From Streptomyces formicae (GTDB lineage: Bacteria > Actinomycetota > Actinomycetes > Streptomycetales > Streptomycetaceae), in the NCBI RefSeq assembly GCF_002556545.1, contig NZ_CP022685.1, positions 4,752,001 through 4,816,000 on the forward strand: DNA of 64,000 nt, in the 5' to 3' direction. The notes under the pieces were generated by a model. It was not told the DNA's origin. It did no database searches and saw only the letters and a list, made by a program, of their open reading frames with translations. Both the position numbers and the translations under genes were made by a program. Below are positions 35,097 through 43,670 of this stretch, one piece after another. The number at the start of each line of letters is the position of its first letter. Positions within the stretch are counted from its first letter, which is position 1.

Positions 35097-36812
35097 GTGG
35101 CGGAACGGAGCACGGCTGCCGTCGACGTGGCAGACAACAGCGGCGATGAGCCGCTGACCGCCAAGGCGGAGCAGGCCACGGCCGACGGGGTGGCCCAGAC
35201 CCGGGAGCGGGACACGGCAGCAGACGAAGACGTGGCGGAGAACGACGAGCCCACGAGCCGCGGGGCCTCCTCACCCCCGGAACTGCACAGCGGCCACAAG
35301 CTGGCCAGACGCTATCGGCTCGAGGAGTGCGTCACCCGTCTGGACGGTTTCAGCAGCTGGCGTGCGGTGGACGAGAAGCTCCGCCGAGCGGTCGGCGTGC
35401 ACCTCCTGCCCGCCGATCATCCGCGGGCCCGTTCGGTCCTCGCGGCGGCCCGGTCCTCGGCGCTGCTGGGTGATCCGCGCTTCGTGCAGGTCCTGGACGC
35501 GGTCGAGGAGAACGACCTCGTCTACGTGGTCCACGAGTGGCTGCCGGACGCCACGGAGCTGACCGCGGTCCTCGCGGCAGGCCCGCTGGAGGCGCACGAC
35601 GCGTACCAGCTCGTCACCCAGACCTCCCAGGCGATGGCCGCGGCGCACCGCGAGGGGCTCGCGCATCTGCGGCTGACGCCCAGCGCCGTGCTTCGCACCT
35701 CGACCGGGCAGTACCGCATCCGCGGTCTCGCGGTGAACGCCGCGCTGCGCGGCATCAGCTCCGACACCCCCCAGCGCACCGACACCGAAGCGATCGGCGC
35801 CCTGCTGTACGCGTCGCTGACGCAGCGCTGGCCCTACGAGGACGACGCGTACGGCCTCTCCGGGCTTCCCAAGGGCGTCGGGCTCATCGCCCCCGACCAG
35901 GTGCGCGCGGGCGTGCACCGCGGCCTCTCCGAGCTCGCCATGCGCGCGCTCGTCAACGACGGTGCGACCGCGTCACGCCAGGAACCTCCGTGCACGACTC
36001 CGGAGGAGCTGGTGAAGGCCATCGGCGAGATGCCCCGCATCCGCCCGCCGGAGCCCACCTTCACCGCGCCGCCCGAGTACCAGCGCACGACCTACCAGCA
36101 GGGCACGTACGGCCGTCCTGCCGCCCACCCCGGCGTCACGCAGCCCGTGCCGGCTCCGCCGCCCCCGCTCCAGAGCCGGACCGGCAGGGCGCTCAAGTGG
36201 GCCGTGTCCGCGTTGCTCATCGCGGCCCTCGGTCTGGGCAGCTGGCAGTTGGCGGACGCCCTGATGGACCGCGAGAACTCCAGCGAGCCGGGTTCCTCGG
36301 AGACCTCGGGGGGCGGCGACAAGGGCGAGTCCAAGTCCGCAAAGAACCTGACCGTCAAGGACGCCAGGGAGCTCGTCGTCGAGAACCGCACGCAGGACCC
36401 GGACAAGGTCGGCGGCACGTACGACGGGAACGACGCCACGCTGTGGCGCACCAAGACGTACAACGACGGCCCCGAACTCGCTCCGTACAAGCCCGGTGTC
36501 GGTATCGTCTACGACCTCGGCTCGGAGCAGGAGGTGTCCGCCGCGTCGATCGGCGTGCTGTACGGCGGTCCCCACACGTCGGCCACGCTGTACTCCGCGG
36601 ATTCGCTGTCGCCCTCGACGCCGGTCTCTTCGATGAAGAAGATCGGCACGGGTACGACGTCGGGGACGACCCTGAAGATCAAGGCCGGCAAGAAGCCGGT
36701 GAAGTCCCGCTACGTGCTGCTCTGGATGACGGCGGTACCGAAGTCGGCGACCGACGGCTACTACAGTGCGGGCTTCAAACAGGCCATCAAGGACGTGAAG
36801 TTCACGGGCTGA
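35097..36812 (+). CDS. membrane pseudokinase with extracellular domain (MviN C-terminal-half-like)
   Basis: A 571-residue protein. A kinase-like region (about residues 67-310) begins LARRYRLEECV but lacks catalytic motifs: the VAIK lysine is replaced (RAVGVHLLP), HRD is HLRLTPSAV, and DFG is absent. A Pro/Gln-rich linker follows, then one membrane helix (WAVSALLIAALGLGSWQLADAL, about 363-384) and an extracellular beta-rich C-terminal domain (about 410-571) resembling the discoidin-type part of Mycobacterium MviN. There it is fused to MurJ; here it is the separate next gene. It may scaffold flippase regulation by PknB and FhaA-like proteins (inference). Start GTG at 35097. Confidence 0.85.
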   Translation: MAERSTAAVDVADNSGDEPLTAKAEQATADGVAQTRERDTAADEDVAENDEPTSRGASSPPELHSGHKLARRYRLEECVTRLDGFSSWRAVDEKLRRAVGVHLLPADHPRARSVLAAARSSALLGDPRFVQVLDAVEENDLVYVVHEWLPDATELTAVLAAGPLEAHDAYQLVTQTSQAMAAAHREGLAHLRLTPSAVLRTSTGQYRIRGLAVNAALRGISSDTPQRTDTEAIGALLYASLTQRWPYEDDAYGLSGLPKGVGLIAPDQVRAGVHRGLSELAMRALVNDGATASRQEPPCTTPEELVKAIGEMPRIRPPEPTFTAPPEYQRTTYQQGTYGRPAAHPGVTQPVPAPPPPLQSRTGRALKWAVSALLIAALGLGSWQLADALMDRENSSEPGSSETSGGGDKGESKSAKNLTVKDARELVVENRTQDPDKVGGTYDGNDATLWRTKTYNDGPELAPYKPGVGIVYDLGSEQEVSAASIGVLYGGPHTSATLYSADSLSPSTPVSSMKKIGTGTTSGTTLKIKAGKKPVKSRYVLLWMTAVPKSATDGYYSAGFKQAIKDVKFTG

Positions 36813-36853
36813 AGGACCGGTTCGACAAGGCTCGCCGGGGGGAGGGGTTCCAG

Positions 36854-37591
36854 GTGGACGGCACCGAGCACGGTGACATGAGCGACCAGGACCTCCTCGC
36901 CTGCCATGTGGACGGCGACAAGGACGCCTTCGGCGAGCTCGTGCGGCGCCATCGCGACCGGCTGTGGGCCGTGGCGCTGCGCACCCTGGGCGACCGCGAG
37001 GAGGCCGCCGACGCGGTCCAGGACGCGCTCGTCTCGGCCTATCGCGCGGCACACACCTTCCGGGGCCAGTCCGCCGTGACGACCTGGCTGCACCGCATCA
37101 CCGTGAACGCGTGCCTCGACCGGGCGCGGAAGGCCGCCTCCCGCAAGACCTCCCCGATCGACGACACCGAGCGCCTCGAGCAGCTCCTGGAGCCCGAGGA
37201 ATCGGCCGCCGCGCCCGTGGAGCGCGGCGATCTGCACCGGGAGCTCCTGGAGGCGCTGGGCACCCTGCCCCACGACCAGCGCGCGGCACTCGTCCTCGTC
37301 GACATGCAGGGCTATCCGGTGGCCGAGGCAGCCCGCGTCCTCGACGTCCCCACCGGCACGGTCAAGAGCCGCTGCGCGCGGGGCAGAGCCAGACTGCTGC
37401 CGCTCCTCACCCATCTGCGGACGGAGATTCCCACGCGGAACGGGGAAGGGGACGGCGACACAGGCGAAAGCAAGAAGCCGGGCTCAGGGCGGAACCGGAC
37501 GCAGGGGACATCCGTCCCACCGGCAGCAGGGCCACGGGATGCGGGACCAAGCGATTCAGCTGCTGTGAAGGGCGGAGGTGGGCGAGCGTGA
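36854..37591 (+). CDS. sigM: ECF sigma factor SigM
   Basis: A 245-residue extracytoplasmic-function sigma factor. Region 2 is DRLWAVALRTLGDREEAADAVQDALVSAYR and continues TTWLHRITVNACLDRARK. Region 4 is LPHDQRAALVLVDMQGYPVAEAARVLDVPTGTVKSRCARGRARL. A disordered polar tail of about 50 residues follows. The GTG at 36854 is chosen for its GGGGGAGGGG site; an ATG at 36878 is possible. The stop overlaps the anti-sigma start (GTGA). Position in the trxBA neighbourhood matches the S. coelicolor sigM locus. Confidence 0.9.
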   Translation: MDGTEHGDMSDQDLLACHVDGDKDAFGELVRRHRDRLWAVALRTLGDREEAADAVQDALVSAYRAAHTFRGQSAVTTWLHRITVNACLDRARKAASRKTSPIDDTERLEQLLEPEESAAAPVERGDLHRELLEALGTLPHDQRAALVLVDMQGYPVAEAARVLDVPTGTVKSRCARGRARLLPLLTHLRTEIPTRNGEGDGDTGESKKPGSGRNRTQGTSVPPAAGPRDAGPSDSAAVKGGGGRA

Positions 37592-38619
37592 CAACCACGA
37601 CCGAATCGGCCGGGCACCCGGAAGTCACGGAGATCTCGGATCTGACCGAGGGCCTTCTCTCCCCGTCGCGTACGAGTGATGTACGGCGGCATCTGGACGG
37701 CTGCGAGCTCTGCGCCGACGTCTACGCCTCCCTGGAGGAGATCCGCGGCATGCTCGGCACGCTGCCGGGTCCCCCGCGCATGCCCGCAGACATCGCCGGG
37801 CGCATCGACGCGGCCCTGGCGGCGGAGGCCCTGCTGGATTCCACTTCGCCCGATGCCCCCTTCGCGTCAACGGAGGCGGAGGCAGAGGGAGAGGCGACAG
37901 AGGCAGAGACAGAGGCGGTCGTAGCGGAACCCGGATCGACCCCCGCAGCCAGCACCTCAGCCACCGCCCCTTCGCACACCGCGCGTGTTTCACGTGAAAC
38001 ATCGCCCGCGTCGGCATCGCGAGCATCCAGCGACCGTCCGGCGGGACATGCCCGTGTGGCGACCGGTCCGGGGCGTGGCGGGCGGCTGCGGGGCACGCGT
38101 CGACGCACCACTGTGCTCGGTGCCGTCTTCACGGCAGCCGCCATCGGGATCGGCTCCCTGCTGGTGTACAGCCTGAGTGACGATTCCGGTGGGTCCACCG
38201 ATACGACGGCGGGCCGACGGACCTCGGCCAGCTCCTTCGCCGACGAGAAGCTCAAGGGCAGGGTCGCCGAGCTCCTCGCCAAGAACTCGGTCGAGAGCCC
38301 GGGGAAGAGCTCCGGGAAGACCGACGGTTCCAAGCCCTCCTTCGACACCCGCTCCAGTCCGGAGTCCCCCAAGTCGAAGACCCCGCTGAGCGCTGCCACC
38401 ATCGACGTTCCGACGTGCGTTCAGCGCGGGATCGGTGAGGGCACGCCGCTCGCAGCCGAGGAAGGCACCTACGAGGGCAAGAAGGCCTACCTCGTCGTGA
38501 TGCCTCATCCCACGGACGCCACCAAGGTGTCCGCTTACGTCGTCGACGCCGCCTGCGTGGGCAAGTCCTCGCCGTCCAAGGGCAAGGTTCTGACGGAGCA
38601 CTCCTACCCTCAGGGCTGA
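37588..38619 (+). CDS. membrane-anchored zinc-finger-type anti-sigma factor
   Basis: A 343-residue protein, translationally coupled to sigM by a GTGA overlap. The N-terminal HLDGCELC gives the HxxxCxxC zinc anti-sigma motif (residues about 30-37). One membrane helix (TTVLGAVFTAAAIGIGSLLVYSL) follows a Thr/Glu/Ser-rich cytoplasmic linker, and the C-terminal half is extracellular. The likely partner is SigM. RsmA of Streptomyces is encoded elsewhere, so that symbol is not used. A perfect parS sits inside the coding sequence at 37987-38000 (VSRET). Confidence 0.85.
   Translation: MTTTTESAGHPEVTEISDLTEGLLSPSRTSDVRRHLDGCELCADVYASLEEIRGMLGTLPGPPRMPADIAGRIDAALAAEALLDSTSPDAPFASTEAEAEGEATEAETEAVVAEPGSTPAASTSATAPSHTARVSRETSPASASRASSDRPAGHARVATGPGRGGRLRGTRRRTTVLGAVFTAAAIGIGSLLVYSLSDDSGGSTDTTAGRRTSASSFADEKLKGRVAELLAKNSVESPGKSSGKTDGSKPSFDTRSSPESPKSKTPLSAATIDVPTCVQRGIGEGTPLAAEEGTYEGKKAYLVVMPHPTDATKVSAYVVDAACVGKSSPSKGKVLTEHSYPQG
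37987..38000. promoter_or_regulatory. parS: parS ParB-binding site inside the anti-sigma gene
   Basis: An exact GTTTCACGTGAAAC, translated as part of VSRET in the linker region. Confidence 0.95.
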
Positions 38620-38734
38620 TCTCGCGGAGGGATTTTCCCGGGCCGGTTCACGGGCCCGGAACGCTGCTGCCAGGAGCCTTGTGGTGCATGGCACTCTCCC
38701 GTTCTGACACGCTTCCGTGCGCTCGGACACGTCG

Positions 38735-38761
38735 GGGAATGCATGCCCCGTAGGATCCGTT
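38735..38761 (+). promoter_or_regulatory. sigma-R-type promoter of trxBA
   Basis: GGGAAT (38735-38740), an 18-base spacer (38741-38758) and GTT (38759-38761) match the published sigma-R consensus GGGAAT-N18-GTT exactly. It lies about 74 bases before trxB, where the thiol-oxidative-stress promoter of trxBA is known in Streptomyces. Confidence 0.88.
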
Positions 38762-38834
38762 GGGTGGGGTGAGAGTCCTGATACGGACACCCGCCAGCAC
38801 TACGCAGCAGTCCCCAGAGACGAGGAATCAAGCC

Positions 38835-39794
38835 GTGACCGACGTCCGTAACGTGATCATCATCGGCTCCGGGCCCGCCGGCTACACGGCGGCGCTCTAC
38901 ACCGCGCGCGCGTCGCTGAAGCCGCTGGTGTTCGAGGGCGCCGTCACCGCGGGCGGTGCGCTGATGAACACCACCGAGGTGGAGAACTTCCCGGGCTTCC
39001 AGGACGGCGTCATGGGCCCCGACCTCATGGACAACATGCGCGCCCAGGCCGAGCGCTTCGGTGCCGAGCTCGTGCCCGACGATGTCGTCGCCGTGGACCT
39101 GAGCGGCGAGATCAAGACCGTGACGGACACCGCGGGCACCGTGCACCGCGCGAAGGCCGTCATCGTCACGACCGGCTCTCAGCACCGCAAGCTCGGCCTG
39201 CCGAACGAGGACGCCCTCTCCGGACGCGGTGTCTCCTGGTGCGCCACCTGCGACGGCTTCTTCTTCAAGGACCAGGACATCGCCGTGATCGGCGGCGGCG
39301 ACACCGCGATGGAGGAGGCCACCTTCCTCTCGCGCTTCGCCAAGTCCGTGACGATCGTGCACCGCCGCGACAGCCTGCGCGCCTCCAAGGCGATGCAGGA
39401 GCGCGCCTTCGCCGACCCGAAGATCAAGTTCATCTGGGACAACGAGGTCGCTGAGATCAAGGGCGACCAGAAGCTCTCCGGGCTGACCCTGCGCAACCTG
39501 AAGACGGGTGAGACGTCCGAGCTGCCGGTGACCGGCCTGTTCATCGCGATCGGCCACGACCCGCGTACGGAGCTCTTCAAGGGTCAGCTCGAGCTGGACG
39601 ACGAGGGCTACCTCAAGGTCGATGCGCCCTCGACCCGGACGAACCTGACCGGTGTCTTCGGCGCCGGTGACGTCGTCGACCACACCTACCGTCAGGCGAT
39701 CACGGCGGCCGGCACCGGCTGCTCCGCCGCTCTCGACGCCGAGCGCTTCCTCGCCGCTCTCGCCGACAGCGAGACCGCGACCGCCACCGTCTGA
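38835..39794 (+). CDS. trxB: thioredoxin reductase
   Basis: A 319-residue FAD/NADPH enzyme that reduces thioredoxin. The FAD motif is [15 protein letters not shown], the redox-active CATC lies in [10 protein letters not shown] (about residues 137-140), the NADPH site is [14 protein letters not shown], and the C-terminal FAD motif is GVFGAGDV. The GTG at 38835 is chosen by GAGGAATC. It is followed by trxA after 39 bases, in one operon behind a sigma-R promoter. Confidence 0.97.
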   Translation: MTDVRNVIIIGSGPAGYTAALYTARASLKPLVFEGAVTAGGALMNTTEVENFPGFQDGVMGPDLMDNMRAQAERFGAELVPDDVVAVDLSGEIKTVTDTAGTVHRAKAVIVTTGSQHRKLGLPNEDALSGRGVSWCATCDGFFFKDQDIAVIGGGDTAMEEATFLSRFAKSVTIVHRRDSLRASKAMQERAFADPKIKFIWDNEVAEIKGDQKLSGLTLRNLKTGETSELPVTGLFIAIGHDPRTELFKGQLELDDEGYLKVDAPSTRTNLTGVFGAGDVVDHTYRQAITAAGTGCSAALDAERFLAALADSETATATV

Positions 39795-39833
39795 CCCCCC
39801 TCTTCCCCACCGCACCAAGCTAAGGAGACTGCC

Positions 39834-40166
39834 GTGGCCGGCACCCTGAAGAACGTGACCGACGCTTCCTTCGACGAGGACGTCCTGAAGAACGACAAGC
39901 CCGTCCTGGTGGACTTCTGGGCCGCCTGGTGCGGACCGTGCCGTCAGATCGCGCCGTCGCTCGAGGCGATCGCCGCCGAGTACGGCGACAAGATCGAGAT
40001 CGTCAAGCTCAACATCGACGAGAACCCGGGCACGGCCGCCAAGTACGGCGTCATGTCGATCCCGACCCTGAACGTGTACCAGGGTGGAGAGGTCGCCAAG
40101 ACCATCGTCGGTGCCAAGCCGAAGGCCGCGATCGTTCGCGACCTGGAGGACTTCATCGCCGAGTAG
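39834..40166 (+). CDS. trxA: thioredoxin
   Basis: A 110-residue thioredoxin with the active site WCGPC (in DFWAAWCGPCRQIAP, about residues 33-37) and cis-Pro region MSIPTLNVY. GTG at 39834 with AAGGAGA upstream. It is the substrate of the preceding TrxB, followed by a parS and a terminator. Confidence 0.97.
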   Translation: MAGTLKNVTDASFDEDVLKNDKPVLVDFWAAWCGPCRQIAPSLEAIAAEYGDKIEIVKLNIDENPGTAAKYGVMSIPTLNVYQGGEVAKTIVGAKPKAAIVRDLEDFIAE

Positions 40167-40177
40167 TCAGTGGCGAT

Positions 40178-40191
40178 GTTTCACGTGAAAC
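40178..40191. promoter_or_regulatory. parS: parS ParB-binding site
   Basis: An exact GTTTCACGTGAAAC, between the trxA stop and its terminator hairpin. Confidence 0.95.
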
Positions 40192-40192
40192 A

Positions 40193-40228
40193 CGAATGGA
40201 CCAGTCCCCGCGGGGGCTGGTCCATTCG
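40193..40228. terminator. bidirectional terminator between trxA and GNAT
   Basis: An 18-bp stem (40193-40210 with 40211-40228), with one mismatch and almost no loop. It starts right after the parS. Confidence 0.85.
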
Positions 40229-40239
40229 TCGTTCCGGAG

Positions 40240-40857
40240 TTAGAGAGGACGCAGTGCGGGTTCCTTCTGCACCGCGCCCAGCAGCCGGTCGAGCGCCAAC
40301 TCGACGTCTTCCTTCCAGGAGATCGTCGTCCGCAGCTCAAGCCTCAACCGGGGATAGGCCGGGTGCGGGCGGACCGTCTTGAACCCCACGGCCAGGAGGT
40401 GTTCCGCGGGCAGGAGACATGCTGGCTTCTCCCAGCGCGCGTCGCCGAACGCCTCGATCGCCTTGACTCCTCGTCGCAGCAGATCCTTCGCCACGGTCTG
40501 CACGATGACGCGTCCGAGTCCTTGGCCCTGGTAGCCGGGCATGATCCACGCGGTGATGAGCTGGACGGCGTCCGAGGACACGGGGCTCGTGGGGAAGGCC
40601 GTGGAGCGCGGGACGTAGGCCGGTGGCGCGTAGAGCACGAAGCCCACCGGCACATCGTCGACGTAGACGACCCGGCCGCAGGATCCCCACTCCAACAGGA
40701 CGGCGGAGATCCACGCCTCCTTCTCCAGCTCCGGCGTTCCGGCCTTTACCGCAGCTTGGCCGCTGACCGGGTCGAGCTCCCAGAAGACGCACGCACGGCA
40801 ACGGTTGGGGAGGTCCGGGAGGTTGTCCAGCGTGAGCGGTACGAGCCGACGCCCCAT
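40240..40857 (-). CDS. GNAT-family N-acetyltransferase
   Basis: A 205-residue GNAT protein with the acetyl-CoA loop WIMPGYQGQGLGRVIVQT (about residues 103-120, Q-G-L-G) and TAWIMPGY. The N-terminal NRCRACVFWELDP with two Cys is unusual. The ATG at 40857 has GAGGAA upstream. It lies just downstream of a small unknown reading frame and before parB, with a place near parB conserved in Streptomyces. The substrate is unknown. Confidence 0.85.
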   Translation of the reverse strand: MGRRLVPLTLDNLPDLPNRCRACVFWELDPVSGQAAVKAGTPELEKEAWISAVLLEWGSCGRVVYVDDVPVGFVLYAPPAYVPRSTAFPTSPVSSDAVQLITAWIMPGYQGQGLGRVIVQTVAKDLLRRGVKAIEAFGDARWEKPACLLPAEHLLAVGFKTVRPHPAYPRLRLELRTTISWKEDVELALDRLLGAVQKEPALRPL

Positions 40858-41003
40858 GAAGGCAGTTCCTCACTTCCTTCGCCCGCCGCGCTGCGGGCGG
40901 CTGTCAGAGCACTGTGCTCCTTGAGCAAGCTGCCGACGAACCCGCCGACCGCTCCCAGCCCCAGGCCCGCGGTCATCAGTCCGGTGCGGCTCATCGTTCG
41001 CAT
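40746..41003 (-). CDS. possible small Gly-rich membrane protein overlapping the GNAT start
   Basis: An 85-codon frame beginning MRTMSRTGLMTAGLGLGAVGGFVGSLL (one likely membrane segment, residues 8-27), preceded by a very good GGGGAGGCGGG site. It reads through the first 112 bases of the GNAT gene in another frame. The RBS and hydrophobic start favour a real short protein, but the overlapping C-terminal part looks like the complement of GNAT sequence and may not be functional. Codon-level conservation in relatives would settle it. Confidence 0.45.
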   Translation of the reverse strand: MRTMSRTGLMTAGLGLGAVGGFVGSLLKEHSALTAARSAAGEGSEELPSWGVGSYRSRWTTSRTSPTVAVRASSGSSTRSAAKLR

Positions 41004-41100
41004 GGCCCCCGCCTCCCCAATGAGGTGCCGTCAGGTGGATGCGCCATACCCGAACGCATCGTATCCACGATGCGATTGCATCGATACCGTGAGAAAGCAA

Positions 41101-41143
41101 AGAGCGGGCCGTGTTCCGGTACACACCGGACACGGCCCGCTCT
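41101..41143 (-). terminator. terminator hairpin after parB
   Basis: A 14-bp stem (41101-41114 with 41130-41143) with an inner CCGGT/ACCGG stem, 38 bases beyond the parB stop. Confidence 0.85.
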
Positions 41144-41180
41144 CGCAGTGCGGGTGGCTGGGGACCAGGCCCCTGCCGTC

Positions 41181-42281
41181 CTAGGAGGCCTGCTCCTCGG
41201 AGTCCTCTACGGAGCCGCTCGGAAGGACCGGGCCCTCGCCCGGGGCGAGCGAGCTGAGGATGCGCTCCAGGTCCTCGAGAGAGGCGAAGTCGACGACGAT
41301 CTTGCCCTTCTTCTGACCCAGGTCCACCCTCACCCGAGTTTCGAAGCGGTCCGAGAGCCGGGTCGCCAGGTCGCTGAGAGCAGGCGACAGGCGAGTGCCC
41401 GCACGCGGTCCCTTGGCCTTCGGAGCACTCTGCGGACGCGACCCCATGAGGGTCACGATCTCCTCCACAGCGCGCACCGAGAGGCCCTCGGCCACGATCC
41501 GGTGGGCGAGCCGATCCTGCTCCTCCGAGTCGTCGACGGAGAGCAGAGCACGGGCGTGTCCCGCGGAGAGCACTCCGGCGGCCACCCGACGCTGGACCGC
41601 GGGAGAGAGCTTCAGCAGACGCAGCGTGTTGGAGACCTGCGGGCGGGATCGGCCGATCCGGTCCGCCAACTGGTCGTGCGTGCAGTTGAAGTCCTTGAGC
41701 AGCTGGTCGTAGGCAGCGGCCTCTTCCAGCGGGTTCAGCTGGGCGCGGTGCAGGTTCTCGAGCAGCGCGTCCAGGAGGAGCTTCTCGTCGTCCGTGGCCC
41801 GCACGATCGCCGGGATGCGCTCCAGGCCCGCCTCACGGCAGGCCCGCCAGCGACGCTCACCCATGATGAGCTCGTAGCGCGCCGGTCCCAATTGCCGTAC
41901 GACGACCGGCTGGAGAAGGCCGACCTCCTTGATGGAGGTCACCAGCTCGGCGAGGGCGTCCTCGTCGAACACCTCACGCGGCTGCCGGGGGTTGGGCTTG
42001 ATGGAGTCCAGCGGCAGCTCCGCGAAGTACGCACCCGCCACGGGCTGGTTCTCCGGCGTCTGGACCGGTTCACTCACCGGCTCCGCCGTTTCATGTGAAA
42101 CGGTGCTCTGCGGGAGTGCCGCCACCTTCGCGGCCGCCACGCCTCGCTCGGCGGTCAATACCGGAACCGCCGAGGGAGAGGTCGAGGCGCCGCCCGCCGG
42201 CTGGGGGACCTGCTTCTCCGTCGGGGCTGCAGGAATCAGGGCTCCGAGGCCCCGCCCCAGCCCTCTGCGTCGCTCGCTCAC
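41181..42281 (-). CDS. parB: chromosome-partitioning protein ParB
   Basis: A 366-residue ParB that binds parS, loads and spreads as a CTP-dependent clamp. The N-terminal region is Ser/Pro-rich (about 1-85). The CTP-binding domain has [18 protein letters not shown] and the [13 protein letters not shown] motif. A helix-turn-helix domain ([21 protein letters not shown]) and a C-terminal dimerisation domain follow. It overlaps parA by 4 bases (ATGA). A one-mismatch parS lies within the gene at 42088. Confidence 0.97.
   Translation of the reverse strand: MSERRRGLGRGLGALIPAAPTEKQVPQPAGGASTSPSAVPVLTAERGVAAAKVAALPQSTVSHETAEPVSEPVQTPENQPVAGAYFAELPLDSIKPNPRQPREVFDEDALAELVTSIKEVGLLQPVVVRQLGPARYELIMGERRWRACREAGLERIPAIVRATDDEKLLLDALLENLHRAQLNPLEEAAAYDQLLKDFNCTHDQLADRIGRSRPQVSNTLRLLKLSPAVQRRVAAGVLSAGHARALLSVDDSEEQDRLAHRIVAEGLSVRAVEEIVTLMGSRPQSAPKAKGPRAGTRLSPALSDLATRLSDRFETRVRVDLGQKKGKIVVDFASLEDLERILSSLAPGEGPVLPSGSVEDSEEQAS
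42088..42101. promoter_or_regulatory. parS: parS-like site inside parB (one mismatch)
   Basis: GTTTCATGTGAAAC differs from parS at one base. It lies in the N-terminal coding part of parB. Confidence 0.6.
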
Positions 42282-43354
42282 TGCATCCCCTCCGTCATGC
42301 TCTGCTGGTCGTTCTGAACGCCCGCGTGGGCGTGTTGGACGTCGTACCGCACGCCGACTCCGCGCAGCGCGATCTCTCGCGCCGCTTCGAAGTAGGACAG
42401 GGCGCCACTCGATCCCGGGTCGTAGGTGAGCACCGTCTGTCCGTAGCTCGGCGCTTCGGAGATACGTACCGACCGCGGGATGCTCGTCCGCAGAACCTCG
42501 TCACCGAAGTGATTGCGGACCTCGTCCGCCACTTGGGAGGCGAGTCGGGTCCTGCCGTCGTACATGGTGAGCAGGATCGTCGACACGTGCAGGTTGGGGT
42601 TGAGGTGACCCCGCACCAGGTCGACGTTGCGCAGGAGCTGACCGAGGCCCTCCAGTGCGTAGTACTCGCACTGAATGGGGATCAGCACCTCCGCACCGGC
42701 AACCAGGGCGTTGACCGTCAGCAGACCCAGCGACGGCGGGCAGTCGATGAGGATGTAGTCCAACGGCTGCTCGTACGCCTGGATGGCCCGCTGCAGTCGA
42801 CTCTCACGAGCCACCAGCGACACCAGCTCGATCTCCGCACCGGCGAGATCGATGGTGGCGGGGGCGCAGAAGAGTCCCTCGACATCGGGCACCGGCTGAA
42901 CAACCTCGGAGAGCGGCTTGCTCTCGACCAAGACGTCGTAGATGGACGGCACTTCGGCGTGATGGTCGATACCGAGAGCCGTGGAGGCGTTGCCCTGCGG
43001 GTCCAGGTCGATCACCAGGACGCGTGCGCCGTGCAGAGCGAGCGAAGCGGCGAGATTGACGGTCGTCGTCGTCTTGCCCACTCCGCCCTTCTGGTTGGCG
43101 ACCACCATGACGCGTGTCTGCTCCGGGCGCGGCAGGCCTTCGCCTGCACGGCCCAGGGCTTCCACCGCCAGTTGGGCAGCACGACCGATGGGTGTGTCGT
43201 CCATCGGGGTCGGTGTTTCACGTGAAACATCCTCCCCCGCCGACTCGGTACGGGGACCGGGGACCGGATCGGTCATCGGTCCCGCGATGTTGGCGTCGGA
43301 CCGCAAGGATTCACTCTCCTCGACATCAGGCTCGCAATGAACAGAGCCTCCCAT
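42278..43354 (-). CDS. parA: chromosome-partitioning ATPase ParA
   Basis: A 358-residue Walker-type ATPase that moves ParB-parS complexes. Walker A is [15 protein letters not shown] (KGGVGKT at about residues 89-95), Walker A' is [12 protein letters not shown], and Walker B is [12 protein letters not shown]. The start ATG at 43354 (MGGSVH) is chosen by analogy to known Streptomyces ParA. Its Shine-Dalgarno is weak. A GTG at 43525 would extend the protein by 57 residues and begin inside parS, which is less likely. Confidence 0.93.
   Translation of the reverse strand: MGGSVHCEPDVEESESLRSDANIAGPMTDPVPGPRTESAGEDVSRETPTPMDDTPIGRAAQLAVEALGRAGEGLPRPEQTRVMVVANQKGGVGKTTTTVNLAASLALHGARVLVIDLDPQGNASTALGIDHHAEVPSIYDVLVESKPLSEVVQPVPDVEGLFCAPATIDLAGAEIELVSLVARESRLQRAIQAYEQPLDYILIDCPPSLGLLTVNALVAGAEVLIPIQCEYYALEGLGQLLRNVDLVRGHLNPNLHVSTILLTMYDGRTRLASQVADEVRNHFGDEVLRTSIPRSVRISEAPSYGQTVLTYDPGSSGALSYFEAAREIALRGVGVRYDVQHAHAGVQNDQQSMTEGMQ
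43215..43228. promoter_or_regulatory. parS: parS ParB-binding site inside parA
   Basis: An exact GTTTCACGTGAAAC, translated as VSRET near the ParA N-terminus. Confidence 0.95.
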
Positions 43355-43509
43355 GCTTTCGGGATCGTGAACCAGCGAGGCCCGGTCTTCTGTGGACGAA
43401 TCCACCTCTGTGGACAACTCCGTCCCCTTATCGAGGGAACCGAGTGGCCGACGGTCGCGAGGTTCCGCAGCGCGGCCGCGACTGATGATGCCATGCAGCA
43501 GTGAGCGAC

Positions 43510-43523
43510 GTTTCACGTGAAAC
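43510..43523. promoter_or_regulatory. parS: parS ParB-binding site upstream of parA
   Basis: An exact GTTTCACGTGAAAC in the region before parA, the parS closest to oriC in this window (about 6 kb). Confidence 0.95.
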
Positions 43524-43608
43524 ACGATGCCAATAGCTAGACCTTTTTGTCCGCAACACTCCGATTAGAGGCATTTCCGTAACCAGATCAGCCACCCTTG
43601 CACGCGGC

Positions 43609-43654
43609 AAATCAAAGAGGCGCCCCCCATTCGGTGGGGGCGCCTCTTTGATTT
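43609..43654 (-). terminator. terminator hairpin after rsmG
   Basis: A 19-bp stem (43609-43627 with 43636-43654) rich in GC at its core and flanked by A and T runs. It lies just beyond the rsmG stop and before parA. Confidence 0.9.
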
Positions 43655-43670
43655 CTGCCGTACGACACCG

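Noticed and set aside
43355..43525. Longer ParA start at a GTG in the parS 43510
   Set aside because: It would translate a regulatory site, lacks a clear RBS and gives an extension unlike known ParA.
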